The translations under genes were made by a program, and so were the position numbers. From Phocoena phocoena (Eukaryota; Chordata; Mammalia; Artiodactyla; Phocoenidae), in NCBI RefSeq assembly GCF_963924675.1, contig NC_089239.1:29225818-29289817 (forward strand): a stretch of 64,000 nt of DNA, in the 5' to 3' direction. The notes under the pieces were generated by a model, which was given only the letters and a program-made list of their open reading frames with translations, made no database searches and was not told the origin of the DNA. Shown here piece by piece: positions 1-11,599 of this stretch. How positions within the stretch are numbered: the first letter of the stretch is position 1; the number at the start of each line of letters is the position of its first letter.

Positions 1-1214
1 TTTGCTCTGCAATCTGCTTTTCCTTCCCGATCACTCGCCACCCAGATGCCTGTATTCCTGTTACCTCTTAACAGCAAGAACAACTCACCTTTCACTTTGA
101 GAAGAACAGAAATTCTACGGATGGATGAAGAAACATGCAGAAACACATCTCATGCATTAGAATTCCAGTGCTTGGACAGAAACACAGTACGGCAATAACA
201 AATAGGAACTGATGATTTTACACCCTGCCCATTCATGTATTCATTCATTCGTCTGTTCAAATGTGTCCACCCCAGCGAGCTCTCTGGGGCTGTCAGAGTG
301 GAAGGTAACATGCAGTCCCTTTTATCAGGAAACCCACAACGTTGTCGCCAAGACCAAGTATTTATCACAAGGGTGTCTGAAAAACCTGTGAAATGCGTGA
401 TTCATGCTAACAATGGGTACTTAGGTCCTCCCATGCAAGCTTTCAGGTTTAAAGGTAAATATTTCTGTCAACTGATTACTTATGGAAATTCCTCAGGCAT
501 CTGCTCTAGTGACATATTGACTGATACTTTTCCCCCTCTCTATGAGAAAAGGTACAACGCCTGCCTTAAGAGGGCATGTGGGGTTGGTGAAAAAATCCGG
601 TGAGGGAAAGCAACACCAAAGTCAGGGGTGCCAGGGCTTGGGCGAGGGAAACAGTGATAGAAGTTATGTTCAAGGCAAAAGTTGCTGATGTTAAGTTCTC
701 ACGCCGACCAGTCTTGGAACTGAACTAGCGTATCATAAACCACTTGGAACTTACACATACATTTTTCTAAAGATACCAGAACCCAAGAGACACAATGTCT
801 GAATTTGCGGAAGTAAACTTACAAAGTTTTAGGAGGCACTGATGCTTTTCTTGAACTGCCCAAAGTATTCGCAGATATTTGGAAATTCATATTTTACTTT
901 TCGAGTCGACGACAGTTAAGTTTTCATGAATGTAAGTAATTCTATTAACAATACTTCTATTTTCTTATGATAATCCGGTTTGGGTTTCAATATCATATGT
1001 GTGCATGTGTGTGTGAGTACCTGTATAGATATGTATGTGATTAACAGCATATATTATATACATTTAATGTAAGAAGAGTAATAATAGTACCAAGTATAGC
1101 AAAATTATTCCTCATGTTAGAAAATATGTATTAAATTACACACTCATGGCAACTTTAAATTTACCCCCGAAACATCATTTTCAGACAATTCAAGATTTAG
1201 GTTATATGTTGCTG
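1..1214. other. Single-copy sequence, no gene seen
   Basis: No repeat family, conserved protein or RNA fold is recognised here. A plus-strand open frame of 122 codons (235-603) has no familiar motif, no splice context and no coding-like composition, so I treat it as chance. The part from about 980 to 1140 is AT-rich with a short TG-rich patch near 1001-1016. Confidence 0.5.
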
Positions 1215-1350
1215 TTTTCAGGGTTTTGATCCAATGTCACATTCTCAAAGAGATCTTCTGCCCTCCACCCTAATTTGGCTTCCCCACTGTATTCTCTCCT
1301 GGCACCTTGTATTTTCCCTTCACTATTCCTATTACAATGTATCACCACTG
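1215..1350 (+). mobile_element. LINE L2 3' end fragment
   Basis: The order of short motifs (a 'caatgtcacattctc' block, then 'ttctgccc', then 'gtattttccc') follows the L2 3' UTR, where a 'tgtcaccttctcagtgaggcctt' block is typical. It is heavily diverged, as expected for a family older than placental mammals. A MIR-related or chance match cannot be excluded. Confidence 0.5.
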
Positions 1351-1904
1351 TGTCTTAAGAATATCCCTCAGGAGATCGTCTCTGCTTTATTCCAATGCTG
1401 TACCTCTGGGGAGCAACTCCTACTGTGTGTGTAGCCAAGCCCTTCTGCCTCTGTCTGCTTCACACCTGTAGGAACGGTCCACGGATACTGCACGATCACT
1501 GTTCGTACCCAATTCTCTCTCTTGACGCTGTGAATATTTTTCCTGGACCTCAATGTCTCCCAAAGACCATTAACCCTAACATTGCTGCCCCTCCCCCAAC
1601 ACTTTCCCTTCAAATTCTCAACGACACCTCTGCAAGTATTTCATCTTCTCTTAAGGAAACCTGCTCACCACATAACTCAGTATTAGCATGGAGCAGCCCT
1701 CTCCCAGGAACTTTTCTCTGCCCGCACCTTCTAGTTTGCTTCCCTCATCTAGAAAACACAGAGCAAACATAACCCTGCCAAGATTCCTATTCAGTATAAT
1801 AATATAACTGACTTCCATCATAATCAGTTTGCCCTTATCCCTCAGTGCTATTTGAATAACTTTATTTTCCATTTACTTTTTTATTCAGAGAGTCAGAATA
1901 TCAT
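1351..1904. other. Single-copy sequence, no gene seen
   Basis: Pyrimidine-rich single-copy sequence. Overlapping open frames on both strands (for example 1395-1772 plus and 1368-1613 minus) reflect a local lack of stops in C/T-rich DNA. None has a recognisable motif. Confidence 0.45.
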
Positions 1905-2035
1905 TGAGGGGGCAGACCGCCAGTTAAGGTAAGAGAACATCTGAGTTCGGATCACAAGCCCGCCCCTCCTTAGATGTATGATTTGGAGCAGTTCACTTAC
2001 TGTCTGTAAGCTTCAGGCTTATTTGTAGAACGTGC
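1905..2035 (+). mobile_element. MIR SINE fragment
   Basis: The sequence follows the MIR core in order: a 'gagttcggatca' segment like the tRNA-derived B box, a region corresponding to the conserved 'tgtgaccttgggcaag' core (here 'atgtatgatttggagcag'), then 'ttcacttac' and a 'cttcaggctt' block. It is old and diverged, with both ends eroded. Recognition is by motif order from memory. Confidence 0.5.
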
Positions 2036-3002
2036 ACGGTCTGCTCCTAAGAATGCTTTGGGGAAAACACGAGTGGAAAGATCTTTACAAAAGCTGTATA
2101 AGCCACTTTAAAGAATTATTTAAATATGAAATCATATTACAGTGGCAGCACTTGGAGAAGGAAAAACAAAGTGAGAAAGCGAAGCTTCATTCTGCCCAGA
2201 GTACGATAATTTCTTTTCAAATGCAGGATATTTTAAGCAAAGGAACAAATATTATTAAGAGTCTGAAGAGTGAAAAACATAAATTTATGTTCACTTAATA
2301 GAGAAGAGAAATAACATTTGTTTCAAAGTATTGTATTTAACTATGTTTTCCCAGGCTTCATAAATAAGAGTGGTATTAACATTTTAAATCGCACATCCCT
2401 AATTACTTCCACCCTCGGTTGCTAAGTGTCCAGCACTCTTCAGAACCTCAGCATCACTTTGAGAGGAGGTCCTAGGGATAGTCTGTATGTTTGCAGAGAT
2501 GCTCTCTTACATCATGAGATGTCTCCCAGTGCAGTTCTAGTTTTGTTCTCCCTAGAGAATTCAGCCTGGTCCCCTGAGAGAATCCAGCACAGTAACCATT
2601 TTGTAGGATGTACTTGCTTAAACTTTTTAAACTCAGAGCTTGAGAGAGGCAGTGGGGCTACAAATGCCAAAAAAAAAGGCAAGATACACCAGCATGAAAG
2701 AAAGAAGCTACAAGATTTGCACTGACTGGCCCCAGAGCCCTAATAAGCCAGGAAAATTAGGGTAAGAACCTATTTAGACTTGACTCCAGGAACTTAAGTG
2801 TTAACTGTCCTGTTGAACAGACAGCTGCTCTTCATCGAGATCCACCCTAAATAATTCTGTGCATTCACTGGCAGTCTCTGTAGTCTTGGAGAAAAAGAAA
2901 GAAACATTGTGAAGAGGTCATTTGAGCTAACTCTCCGATTCAGACAAAGCAAATGTGTTCCTCATCTTCATACGAGTTCAACCCAAAGCAAGAACATAGA
3001 GG
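2036..3002. other. Single-copy sequence, no gene seen
   Basis: No repeat family is confidently recognised. Open frames at 2032-2298 and 2426-2725 carry no known domain. A short A run (about 2669-2677) is the only low-complexity feature. Confidence 0.45.
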
Positions 3003-3012
3003 GAGACAGGCC

Positions 3013-3242
3013 TTTTTTTTTTTTTTTTTTTTTTGGGCGGTACGCGGGCCTCTCACTGTTGTGGCCTCTCCCGTTGCGGAGCACAGGCTCCAGACGCGCA
3101 GGCTCAGCGGCCATGGCTCACGGGTCCAGCCGCCCCGCGGCATGTGGGATGTGGGATGTGGGATCTTCCCGGACCGGGGCACGAACCCGCGTCCCCTGCA
3201 TCGGCAGGCGGACTCTCAACCACTGCGCCACCAGGGAAGCCC
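3013..3242 (-). mobile_element. CHR-2-like tRNA SINE, antisense
   Basis: A full-length short-form CHR SINE inserted in minus orientation: the poly(T) at 3013-3034 is its A tail, and the tRNA-like head lies at the right end. In sense it has an A box (tggcgcagtgg) and a B box (ggttcgtgccc type). A probable target duplication, gagacaggc against aagacaggc, flanks it. It carries an internal 7-bp triplication (gtgggat, 3144-3164) that other copies in this window lack. Several open frames cross it (2909-3353) only because the SINE is GC-rich and stop-poor. Confidence 0.93.
3144..3164. repeat. Triplicated 7-bp unit inside SINE
   Basis: The heptamer gtgggat occurs three times head to tail at 3144-3150, 3151-3157 and 3158-3164. 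Every other CHR copy in the window has it once. It is a private micro-expansion, probably replication slippage. Confidence 0.95.
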
Positions 3243-3700
3243 GAAGACAGGCTTTTTGATGCACCTCAAGTATTTACACATTTAGTCAAGAGGGAAAACA
3301 TCTCTCCACGGAGTTCAACTGTGTTTTCCTTTCAAACACAAATTAACTGGTAGGTATGATAAACAAGACGAGATCTTTGGGGCACAGGCTTAAAAGGATT
3401 CTGAGACTGAGGGAAAATTAAACGGATAAATAACAGAAAATGAACAGGAATTATAGGATATTTTTCATAGCTCAAGATGGGAAGAATATAAAGTCTTTGG
3501 AAAGAGTGTCATGGCACCATCTATAGAGACACAGGAGATTTTAGGAGGATAGTTGGTGAGTGAGGTGCCTGGAAAATAGAGCTTGAGGCAAAATTCAAAT
3601 TCTAACATTTTATCAGGAGGTGCAATCTCAGCAAAAGTGTGGGAGAATGGGAGTGAGTCAGGAAATTTTGGATGGGAAGCAAATACTTGGTGTGTAACTG
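3243..3700. other. Single-copy sequence, no gene seen
   Basis: No repeat or gene recognised between the SINE and the next L1 fragment. Confidence 0.45.
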
Positions 3701-3714
3701 AACGATTCATTTAT

Positions 3715-3910
3715 TTATTTTGTAAAGACTTATTTTATTGAAGTATAGTTGATTTACAATGTTAACTGCTGTACAGCAAAGTGATTCAGTTATACAGATA
3801 TATATTATTTTTCATATTCTTTTCCATTATGGTTTATTACAGGATATTGAATATAGTTCTCTGTGCTCTACAGTAGGACCTTGTTGTTTATCCCTCCTAT
3901 ATAAAATATG
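3715..3910 (-). mobile_element. LINE-1 3' UTR fragment, 5'-truncated
   Basis: The reverse complement matches the cetartiodactyl L1 3' UTR block that includes 'gctgtacagcaaagtgat' and 'caatattcaatatcctg'-like sequence. The A-rich tail is at the left (T-rich 3715-3740). A 14-bp target duplication with one mismatch (aac[g/c]attcatttat, 3701-3714 and 3911-3924) brackets it, so this is an independent, severely 5'-truncated insertion of about 200 bp. Confidence 0.85.
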
Positions 3911-3924
3911 AACCATTCATTTAT

Positions 3925-5212
3925 GAGTTTCACTTATGAAAAAGGAAAACAAATCTGACAGGTGTTCAGTCCCACAATACACCTTTGGACTTACTTTCAT
4001 GAAACTACCCATCACCCAATAGTTCATTAAAGGGAGAAATGGGAGGGAATGTATCTGCTGGCCCCTCCTTTCTCCAATCCCTTATTGGTAAGATGTGTCC
4101 CAATTTTTCTTTTGCATTCTTTTATGAGATGGTCGGGCAGGTACGGACCCAAGGGGAGACAGAGGAGAGGCTCAGGAAAAAACAAAGTGTATTGTACTTA
4201 CAGGCCCTAGAGATGGGAGGCACGGGGGTGCTCAGAGGACGAGGAGAGTGCTCAGGCCACAGCCTTTACTGGCGGTTCCATGGGAAAGGCAAAGCAGGGC
4301 AAACAGCTCGGGACTGACTTGAATGAAGAACCGGGGCAGGCTTTGGGCTATACAGACAGTCCCTATTTGCCTGCTGCCTGGCCCTGGGATGATTGTAGCA
4401 GAAGAACACTGCCTCCTGGGGTGCACGGGCCAGAGACAGGAGTGTGGCTCTGGATGGGTTAGTTTGCCAAAAGCATGCTCCTGGCCAAGCCCTTGCTATC
4501 TCTAAGAACTGGCCCACAGGGAGAGGCAGCCAGAAAGGTTGTTGAAGATGTCAAAACATAATGATATACAGAAAATACAACATACATGCACAATTAAAGT
4601 CAAACCTCGCACTCTTCCAGCCCATCTGCCTGAGAACTTCAGCAGACCCAGGGGAAGGCAGATCCCATAGCCTTTCCTGCGGTGCTTCCTCAAGGAAATG
4701 GTCAAGAAGCCAGAGGTTCCAGCCAGAAATGTCATCCCCTACCTTGCCTGCTCTGCCAGTGGAATGGAAAGCCCAAACTGTTCAGCTGTTTGTCATAGGC
4801 TACTGTCTCTCGTGGAAGAAATGTTTCTCCTTTGAGAATCAAGACCCCTAATGGAGAAGAGCCTAAGTTTAACCTGAAAGTAAAACGGCAGACACAAACC
4901 CAAGAGGAGGTCACTGGGAGTGATCGCGGAAGGACCTGAAACTGCGAAATCTAACAGGACAAGGTACCATATTCAGCACTTGGCTCAGTGCTTATACTGA
5001 GGGTTGTGCCAGAGGACGGTGCTTCATCCCTACAACGTGGTGTCCCCAGGTAACCTTTAGCTGAGCTTTCTATCTGGTGAGCAGCTTCTGTGCAGTGGGC
5101 CACATACTAGGACGAGTGAAATCCATGGCTCTCAGCCTGGTATGATGTCTTCTTAAAACGGATCTCTTAGACTGAGGCAACAACATGTCAGAGACAGTGT
5201 TGGTGGAGAGGT
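3925..5212. other. Single-copy or very old repeat sequence
   Basis: No family is assigned. The GC-richer part at about 4080-4520 lacks stops on several frames (4039-4317 plus, 4266-4517 minus) and could be a decayed LTR, but I see no convincing polyadenylation or TG...CA boundaries. No gene is supported. Confidence 0.35.
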
Positions 5213-5408
5213 GCTTTTTTTAACTAATTTATTTTTAAAATTTTTATTGGAGTATAGTTGCTTTGCAATGTTGTGTTAGTTTCCGCTGTACAGCAAAGTG
5301 AATCAGTTACACATACACATATACCCCCCTCTTTCTCAGATTTCCTTCCCATTTAGGTCACCACAGATCATTGAGTAGCGTTCTCTGTGCTAAACAGTAG
5401 GTTCTAAT
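5213..5408 (-). mobile_element. LINE-1 3' UTR fragment, antisense
   Basis: The same L1 3' UTR family as at 3715-3910, with the block 'ttggagtatagttgctttg' (read on the plus strand) followed by 'cagcaaagtgaatcagtta'. The tail is at the left (T-rich, 5214-5245). It is cut at the right, near the 'cagtaggttct' motif. Confidence 0.85.
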
Positions 5409-6049
5409 TAGAGAAGCCTCTTTATAAATCTTTGGGTGGTGACATTTTCAGATATATTTCTGGCAGGATAGGCGATTTAATATCTAAAATAGGTAAAAGT
5501 TCCGTTGAAGACAAATTACTTCCCCCAACCAGCATGGAATGAGTTGACTAGACAACTGACCAGCAATAAAGGTTGAAAGGTCTCCTTAAGAAATGAAGCC
5601 GCGCCCAAGGCTCAGCATCGGTTTCTGCTTCTAGAAGGACGGGATGTATAATCATCAGTCTTGGTGAGAGAAGCTCACGCTCTTGAAACCCATACATAGT
5701 CTCCATCCCTGCTGCTAAGGCCACTCTATTCCTGGGCCCAATGCACAAGCCTTGAGGAGAACGGTTGACTGGGGACACCCAGTCCCAAGAATCCATCTAC
5801 ATCTTTCTTCCCCAGACATTTTTGTTTCCAACTTGCCAATCATGTTCCATCCAGGCTCCTGAATAACCAATCCATTTGTTGCTGCCCAGGGGTCAATATA
5901 TATGTGTACGCCGGATCATCTTTCCTTCTGAAGAAATAAGAAACTCAAAGCTCTCCCACCGGAAGGATTTCCCTTTACCACTGCCTTTCAAAATCATTCC
6001 TAAGCTGGCAACATCATGTGTCAGCAGTACTTCTGAAGCTATAGCTCAA
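5409..6049. other. Single-copy sequence, no gene seen
   Basis: No recognised repeat. An 82-codon minus-strand frame (5548-5796) has no motif I can name. It could be a decayed retroelement piece but there is nothing firm to support that. Confidence 0.4.
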
Positions 6050-6534
6050 TGTATGGGCTGAATTGTGTCCCCTACCAAAACCTATGGGAAAGTCCTAACC
6101 CCTGACACCTGTGAAGGAGACCTTACTTAGGAATAGGGTCTTGGCAGATGTAATCAAGCGAAGATGAGGTCATAGTGTGGGCCGCCATCCAATACGACTG
6201 GCGTCCTTACAAGAAGGAGAAATTTGGAAAGAGACAGACACACACAGAGGGAAGACAATGTACTGACACAGGGAGAAGACAGTCATGTGATAACTGAGGC
6301 TGAGACTGAAGTGATGCATCTACAAGCCAAGGAACATGGAGGATACTTAGCAAACACCCGAAGCTACAAGAGGCGAGGAAGGATTGTCCCCTGCTCCCTG
6401 CAGAGAGAGCATGACCCTGCAGACACCTTGATTTTGGACTTCTTAGCTTCTAGAACAATGAGAGAATAAATTTCTGTTGCTTGAAGCCATTCCATTTCTG
6501 CTTTGTTACAGAAGCTCTAGAAAACAAAGACACA
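6050..6534 (+). mobile_element. MaLR LTR, MLT1-like
   Basis: A nearly complete LTR of the mammalian apparent LTR retrotransposon (MaLR, ERVL-related) type. It starts with TGTATGGGCTGAATTGTGTC and ends near GACACA (TG...CA). In between it has the characteristic blocks 'gatgaggtcatagtgtgggc', 'gacacagggagaagacag' and 'agagaataaatttctgttgc', the last carrying the AATAAA signal. The 81-codon frame at 6224-6469 lies inside it and is not a gene. Confidence 0.85.
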
Positions 6535-7371
6535 TCATGCCAACTGCCTATGATTCAGACCCAAGTCCTCATTCCCCTCATGGTTGGTCATGGGGAACTC
6601 CCACGGGTTTGAGCTGAGGGAGAGGAATAATTTAAAGAGGGATTCTTGGCCCCAAATCCTGCCTCTTGAACCTGCTCAGGTCAGATCTTGAACGTGCCCT
6701 TAATCATACAATGGCTAGCTGCCGTGCCCTCCCTAAGGTTGGCTTGCTGGAATCAATAACACAGCTTATTATGACAGGCTTAGATCACATAATTACTGTG
6801 GGTCCCATGCCTCAGTATCTACTGAGGCCAGAATAATAACAGAAGCTATTTCTCAAGTAAAGAGGAGCTATGGCCTGAGAAGGGGCTGCCCTTGCTCCAG
6901 AACCCGACAGGGTCTGTGCTACAGTACCCACCCCTACTAGCACTTGATAAAGACTCCATCCAACAGCCTTACCCACCAAACTTAACTCCAGCTCTACGAG
7001 GCATGCTTGAAACTACGGCTTACACGGCAGGTGCCACAAACCACAGCCAATTCCAGCTGCAGGGTCCTCTCTTGCTCTGTGCCCTGGAGCCTGGGAGACT
7101 TTTAAGTCAGCTGATAAGTGGATAAGAGCAGTATCCCCAGATGTGACAGACATGCTTCCAGCAAAATGCAAAGGGGCGTACAAAGCTCGGCATCTAACTC
7201 TTAGTACCAGAATGTGTCAAACAAAGTTACAAACACCTGCTAGGAATGTACTGACATGCCCCAGACCTCTGGGCCCCTAAAAACTTCCCCAGTGTGGCCA
7301 GACTCTAACTCTTCGTGACATTTATCTTCTACTCTCTGGCACACATGTTTCTTACCAGGGCATCCATGGTA
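6535..7371 (+). mobile_element. Possible MaLR internal remnant
   Basis: This stretch sits between two MaLR LTR-like sequences in the same orientation and has the uneven, stop-interrupted look of a decayed internal region, for example around 6770-7130. I recognise no intact domain. The two flanking LTRs look like different subtypes, so chance adjacency is equally possible. Confidence 0.3.
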
Positions 7372-7470
7372 CTGTTATAGACTGAATGTTTGTGCCTGCC
7401 CCCCCGAAAATTTGTATGTCAAAGCCCTACCTCCTAGTGCGATGGTATTTGGAGATAGAGCCTCTTGTCA
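7372..7470 (+). mobile_element. MaLR LTR 5' fragment
   Basis: Starts with 'tgttatagactgaatgtttg' and continues through 'gtgcgatggtatttggagat', the opening of MLT1/MST-type LTRs. It is cut off after about 100 bp. Confidence 0.7.
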
Positions 7471-10400
7471 ATTTCTATTGATTGGGGAAGGCCAGGAACC
7501 CTGGTTGGTACCACTGAGACCTTTCAGTTCTGTCTGTGACTCTAGTTCCGACTGAGAATTTGGGGAACTGCATTTAAATAAAAATTAAACAAAAAATACG
7601 GTAGAAGTCAATTTGCTATGTGGACCTAATCACAGCTCTCCAGATCTCGTTAGCTTCTTACCCTGGAGGCTGGCAAGAGAACCACTCCCCCTGCAATGCT
7701 GCAGTACAGGTAACCGGTTTTGAATTAACTGGTTCTTTTTCCAAGAATGGATTGTTACCTTATCAGTTGCATTAGTATTTTAATTTATCTCTGCGACCAC
7801 TACAGGTATTTTAAGAACAAATTTGATCAAAGTTCAATCTAGGAGAAAGAGAGCACATGTAATCATTTGCGAAACATCCTATATTGAAGTGGCTGAAGGT
7901 CTGTGTAAGAAGAGATCATTTCAATGAACGTCATGAATAAGCTGACCTCGTTTCTGATAAAAGCCCACCTAATTTCATTGGCTTCTAGCTTTGAGAGTTG
8001 CAATTAAGGTAAAGGTGCTTTGAGATAGGAAGTCCCTCTTTCTTCTGACCCTCTAGCAGGATATTGGTGACTTTCATTTGTATTAGACCTTCTAATTAAT
8101 GCAGAGAAGTTTCTCAGTGCTTAATATCTTTCCCAGCATGTCTGGCTTAGACATTTAAATGCTTGAAATGTTCGAGGGCATTCTGGGTTCTTTAATTACT
8201 TTTCCTTGCATTATGGCCCACTTCTAAATAGGGAGAATAGTGTGGCCAAAGTTTAACTAGCTTTTCACAAGGCTTCCCCTCAGTGCTTCTCGTGTAATCA
8301 CTAAGGCAGGCTTCCTGCGTTCTTTGTCTAAATTCTTGGCCAAAGTTTCAAAATTTTCATTAAACTTCATGATTTTTACATTTACTATTTCTCCTTTTAT
8401 TATATGGATGGAGTTGACAAAGACCCTTTGTGTCTTTGTGTTTTACAAAGACATTGTTTCTCCTTCCCGCTAAGCTTTGCTGTCTTAAAGCAACCTTGCT
8501 TTTACTATTCTTTATTTTAAATAGTGAAAGAGCGTTGTGATATGTAGATTTCTCTAGTCACTAAATGTACCTCCGGCTTTTATTCACCTGCTTTTTATTT
8601 GTGAAAAACTAATTTTCAGTCAGATGAAGAACAATACTTGTAACCATGGATATTAATGGTAGAGTCAGGACTGGAATGCTAGTTTCCGCGTGCCAACGCT
8701 AGTGATTTTGGCAATACATTTATGCCTTCCTTTTAAAGTATTTTAGATCTAGCGCAAAATGATTTTGAGCCAATGTGGGCTTAACGTTCACCTCTTTTTT
8801 TTTTTTTTTTTCACTTGGAAGCTAATACCAATTTTAGAAATATACTTCATGTACGTTTCAATCTGCTAGAGGTTCTGCTAGGACAGTTCTTGATTTTTTT
8901 TTTTTTTCTTCTGTAAAGTAACTCCCTCTGAAGCTATAGCTATTGGCTGCTGGGGTAATAAACATATAAATATTTATGGAAGTGGAAAAAAAAAGCAACC
9001 ATGTTTTATGGCCAAGTGCCTGGAACCTTCTAGATTTGAGCATAAAGCAACATTGCTATGAATTTTTTTTTTGTAGATCCTGGAAAATGGTAAACTCATT
9101 AACCTGAACACAAGTTGAATCAACTCTTAAAATTATGGTAATGTAGCAGTCACACCCTCACCACTCACTCAAGTGGTCAGATTTTCTCCTCCAAGTAGAG
9201 CTCTTTTGCTTATTTGCAAATGGACACTTCTCCGAAAATAATTACATTTACCTAATGGCCATGAAAAATAATCTTAAGTTGTGTCTTGGACATAACAAAG
9301 ATATAATCATGTTTTGTGAGCCTCTAATCTTTGTAAAAACCAATAAAAAAGGAATGCTACCGAATAATTAGAAGATAGGACAGCAATGTATAGTTCCCTA
9401 TTTGATACTGAAATCTGAATTTACCTATTAAATTTAATAGCTCCCCGTCATCACTCTGAGCCTTAGAATATTTACAGCAGTCTAGAATCTATAAAAGTTC
9501 CCAGTCACTAATGTATTTACTACAGCAGAATTTTTAAATATCAGCAAAATAAAATATTCATGTGTGGATATATGATACAAAATAATATCCCTTAATTAAA
9601 TGTTCAGTATTCACCTCTATATGGATCACAACAAAGAACAAAGAAAATGAAAAGAGAAAAACTTCTGAATAATTATAACTGGTACCACCAAAATATATGT
9701 ACTAAAATCCATATACTTTACTGACCGAGAATGTCTTCATTTAGATTCTCCTCTGAGTTCCTAACAGGTAGAATATTCAAAAGATAAGACCTAAATCTGT
9801 ATCTTTGTCACGTGGATTTGAGACAGTTGCAGTTTTATCAGGCACCATTACTCCCACTCTTTTCTTTGTGATAATATCTGCAATTTAAGCATGCCATGAT
9901 AACAAGTTAACAAAGTTGGTCACAAAGTGTAGCCTAAATTATGCAACGCATGTACAGAAAAACATAGTTTTGTTTGAGTCTCAAAGTGATATGCTATCAA
10001 GTAGCTGGCAGAAAAAAACCTTTTCTGGAGAAATTAACTTTTCAATCAGGTGACAAGAAATTCTGCTTCTACTGTGAAGCAGGGAGCTGACAACAAAATG
10101 ACCAGCCTGCAGACAGCAACTATGAACTCTCGGCAAAATTAAAAACAAACAAAATTTAAAAACCTTTATAAGCACTCTGGAGCCTGCGAAAACATAGGCA
10201 GATTTTTAGGGGAGTTGAATCTTAAAGGAAGCAGTCAGCTACAAGTGAGGTCCCCATCTCTGCAGCTTTTCCCCGACTGCTGGGCCAATCATGAAGGCAG
10301 CGAGATGGGAAAGATTCTGCTAGAAATTCTGTCATATTTCTTGTTGGAGGAACAAGAGGGAGGAGCCTGGGGCAACCCGGGCTGCAGAAAGGAGAGTCAT

Positions 10401-10540
10401 AAAGCAGGAGTTCAAGTTCTGTGTATAAACTCTGCTTGTATCTCCAGCTGAACCATGAACCTCTGTGTTCAGTGAAGACTGAAACACAGCCAACCATGAT
10501 CTCAACAGCCACATACACAACAGAAATTGCAATTTGACTA
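7471..10540. other. Repeat-poor single-copy block
   Basis: About 3 kb with almost nothing assignable to an interspersed repeat; only short T runs (near 8793-8811, 8895-8907 and 9063-9073) break the composition. No exon, conserved protein or RNA gene is recognised. Open frames here are short (at most 121 codons, 10222-10587 minus) and unremarkable. A non-coding regulatory element cannot be judged without cross-species alignment. Confidence 0.5.
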
Positions 10541-10945
10541 TAACCAGCTTTATTGCCTTCTAAGGCAAACCTTCCATATTCTTGCAAAGAATATTACAGA
10601 ATCCATGTCTACAACATAACATCTACAATATTGAGGATACAATCCACAACTATACAAGATACAAAAGGCCGGAAAAGTATACTCAATATATTCTCAGAGA
10701 AAAAGACAATCAACTCTGTAATCACCTGCATGTTGGAATCAGCAGGCAAGGACTTTAAAATAGCTATTATAATCAAGTTTAGTGGAGCAAAAGGAAAAAG
10801 TATATATATACACAAATGAAAAATTAGGAAATCTCAACCAAGAGACAGAATAATATATAAACAGGTTTGTGTGTATATATATATACACGGAAATATACAT
10901 CTAAAAATAAAAATATACAATGCCTGAAATTTTTTTAAAAATTAC
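10541..10945 (+). mobile_element. Old L1M/HAL1 5' segment
   Basis: The block at about 10690-10780 ('aaaaagacaatcaactctgt', then 'gttggaatcagcaggcaagg', then 'tttaaaatagctattata') follows the 5' part of L1M/HAL1 elements. A second copy of the same block appears near 17040-17080. It is interrupted at the right by an LTR and seems to resume near 11600. Confidence 0.6.
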
Positions 10946-11590
10946 TGAAACTGAGCAGTACCCTGCAGGGACTTCCAGGAGACAGAATCCCCCCCACCCC
11001 TGCTGCTATGTTTCATGTCTCTTGTTTGTAGAAAAGCTTTAGCCTCCTAGGTCTTCCAGGAGTTCCAAAGAGCAAATTTAATCACAGAAGTCAGAAAATG
11101 AAAAACAAAGGAAAACAGTCAAACAAGACAAAATAATAATAGTTTAGTCATAAAACAAAGTCAAGGACCTTTAGTTCCTCCTCAAGGGCCATAGATAATA
11201 TCCTGAGCCATATCCCTGAGTTGTTTTGCAGATACTAAAACCCCCACTGGGTGGAAGAAGTCACCTGCATGCTGATCACCAGAATGTGGACCCCAGAATA
11301 GCTGGAACCAGAAGGCTGATGATGTTGATTCCCAAAATACCACCCAGTTACCTCACCACCAGCCAATCAGAAGAATGTCCACAAACGGATCAGGCACCTG
11401 ACAACCCACACTCCTAATGCTGCCTGTAAAAACCCATCAGGGAGTTCGGGTCTTTTGAGCATCAGCTACCAATACCCCTTGCTTGGTGCCCTGCAATAAA
11501 CACTGTACTTTCCTTTGTTACAACCCAGTGTCAATAGATTGGCTTTGCTGTGCTTCAGGCAAGCAGACCCAAGTTTGGTTTGGTAATATT
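10946..11590 (+). mobile_element. Solo LTR (ERV-type)
   Basis: The right end has the layout of a retroviral LTR: CTGCAATAAA with the polyadenylation signal at 11495-11500, a short R/U5, and a terminal '...gtttggtaata' close to the usual GGTAACA ending. It separates two parts of an older L1M/HAL1 element, so it inserted into it. No gag or pol follows, so it is a solo LTR. The left border is approximate and the family name is not assigned. Confidence 0.65.
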
Positions 11591-11599
11591 ACTGGATAA

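Noticed and set aside
235..603. 122-codon open frame as a gene
   Set aside because: No recognisable domain, no splice, promoter or polyadenylation context, and an overlapping frame on the other strand. Chance in single-copy DNA is more likely.
4039..4520. Old LTR or small gene
   Set aside because: Stop-poor GC-richer sequence on both strands but no polyadenylation signal, TG...CA ends or protein motif that I can support.
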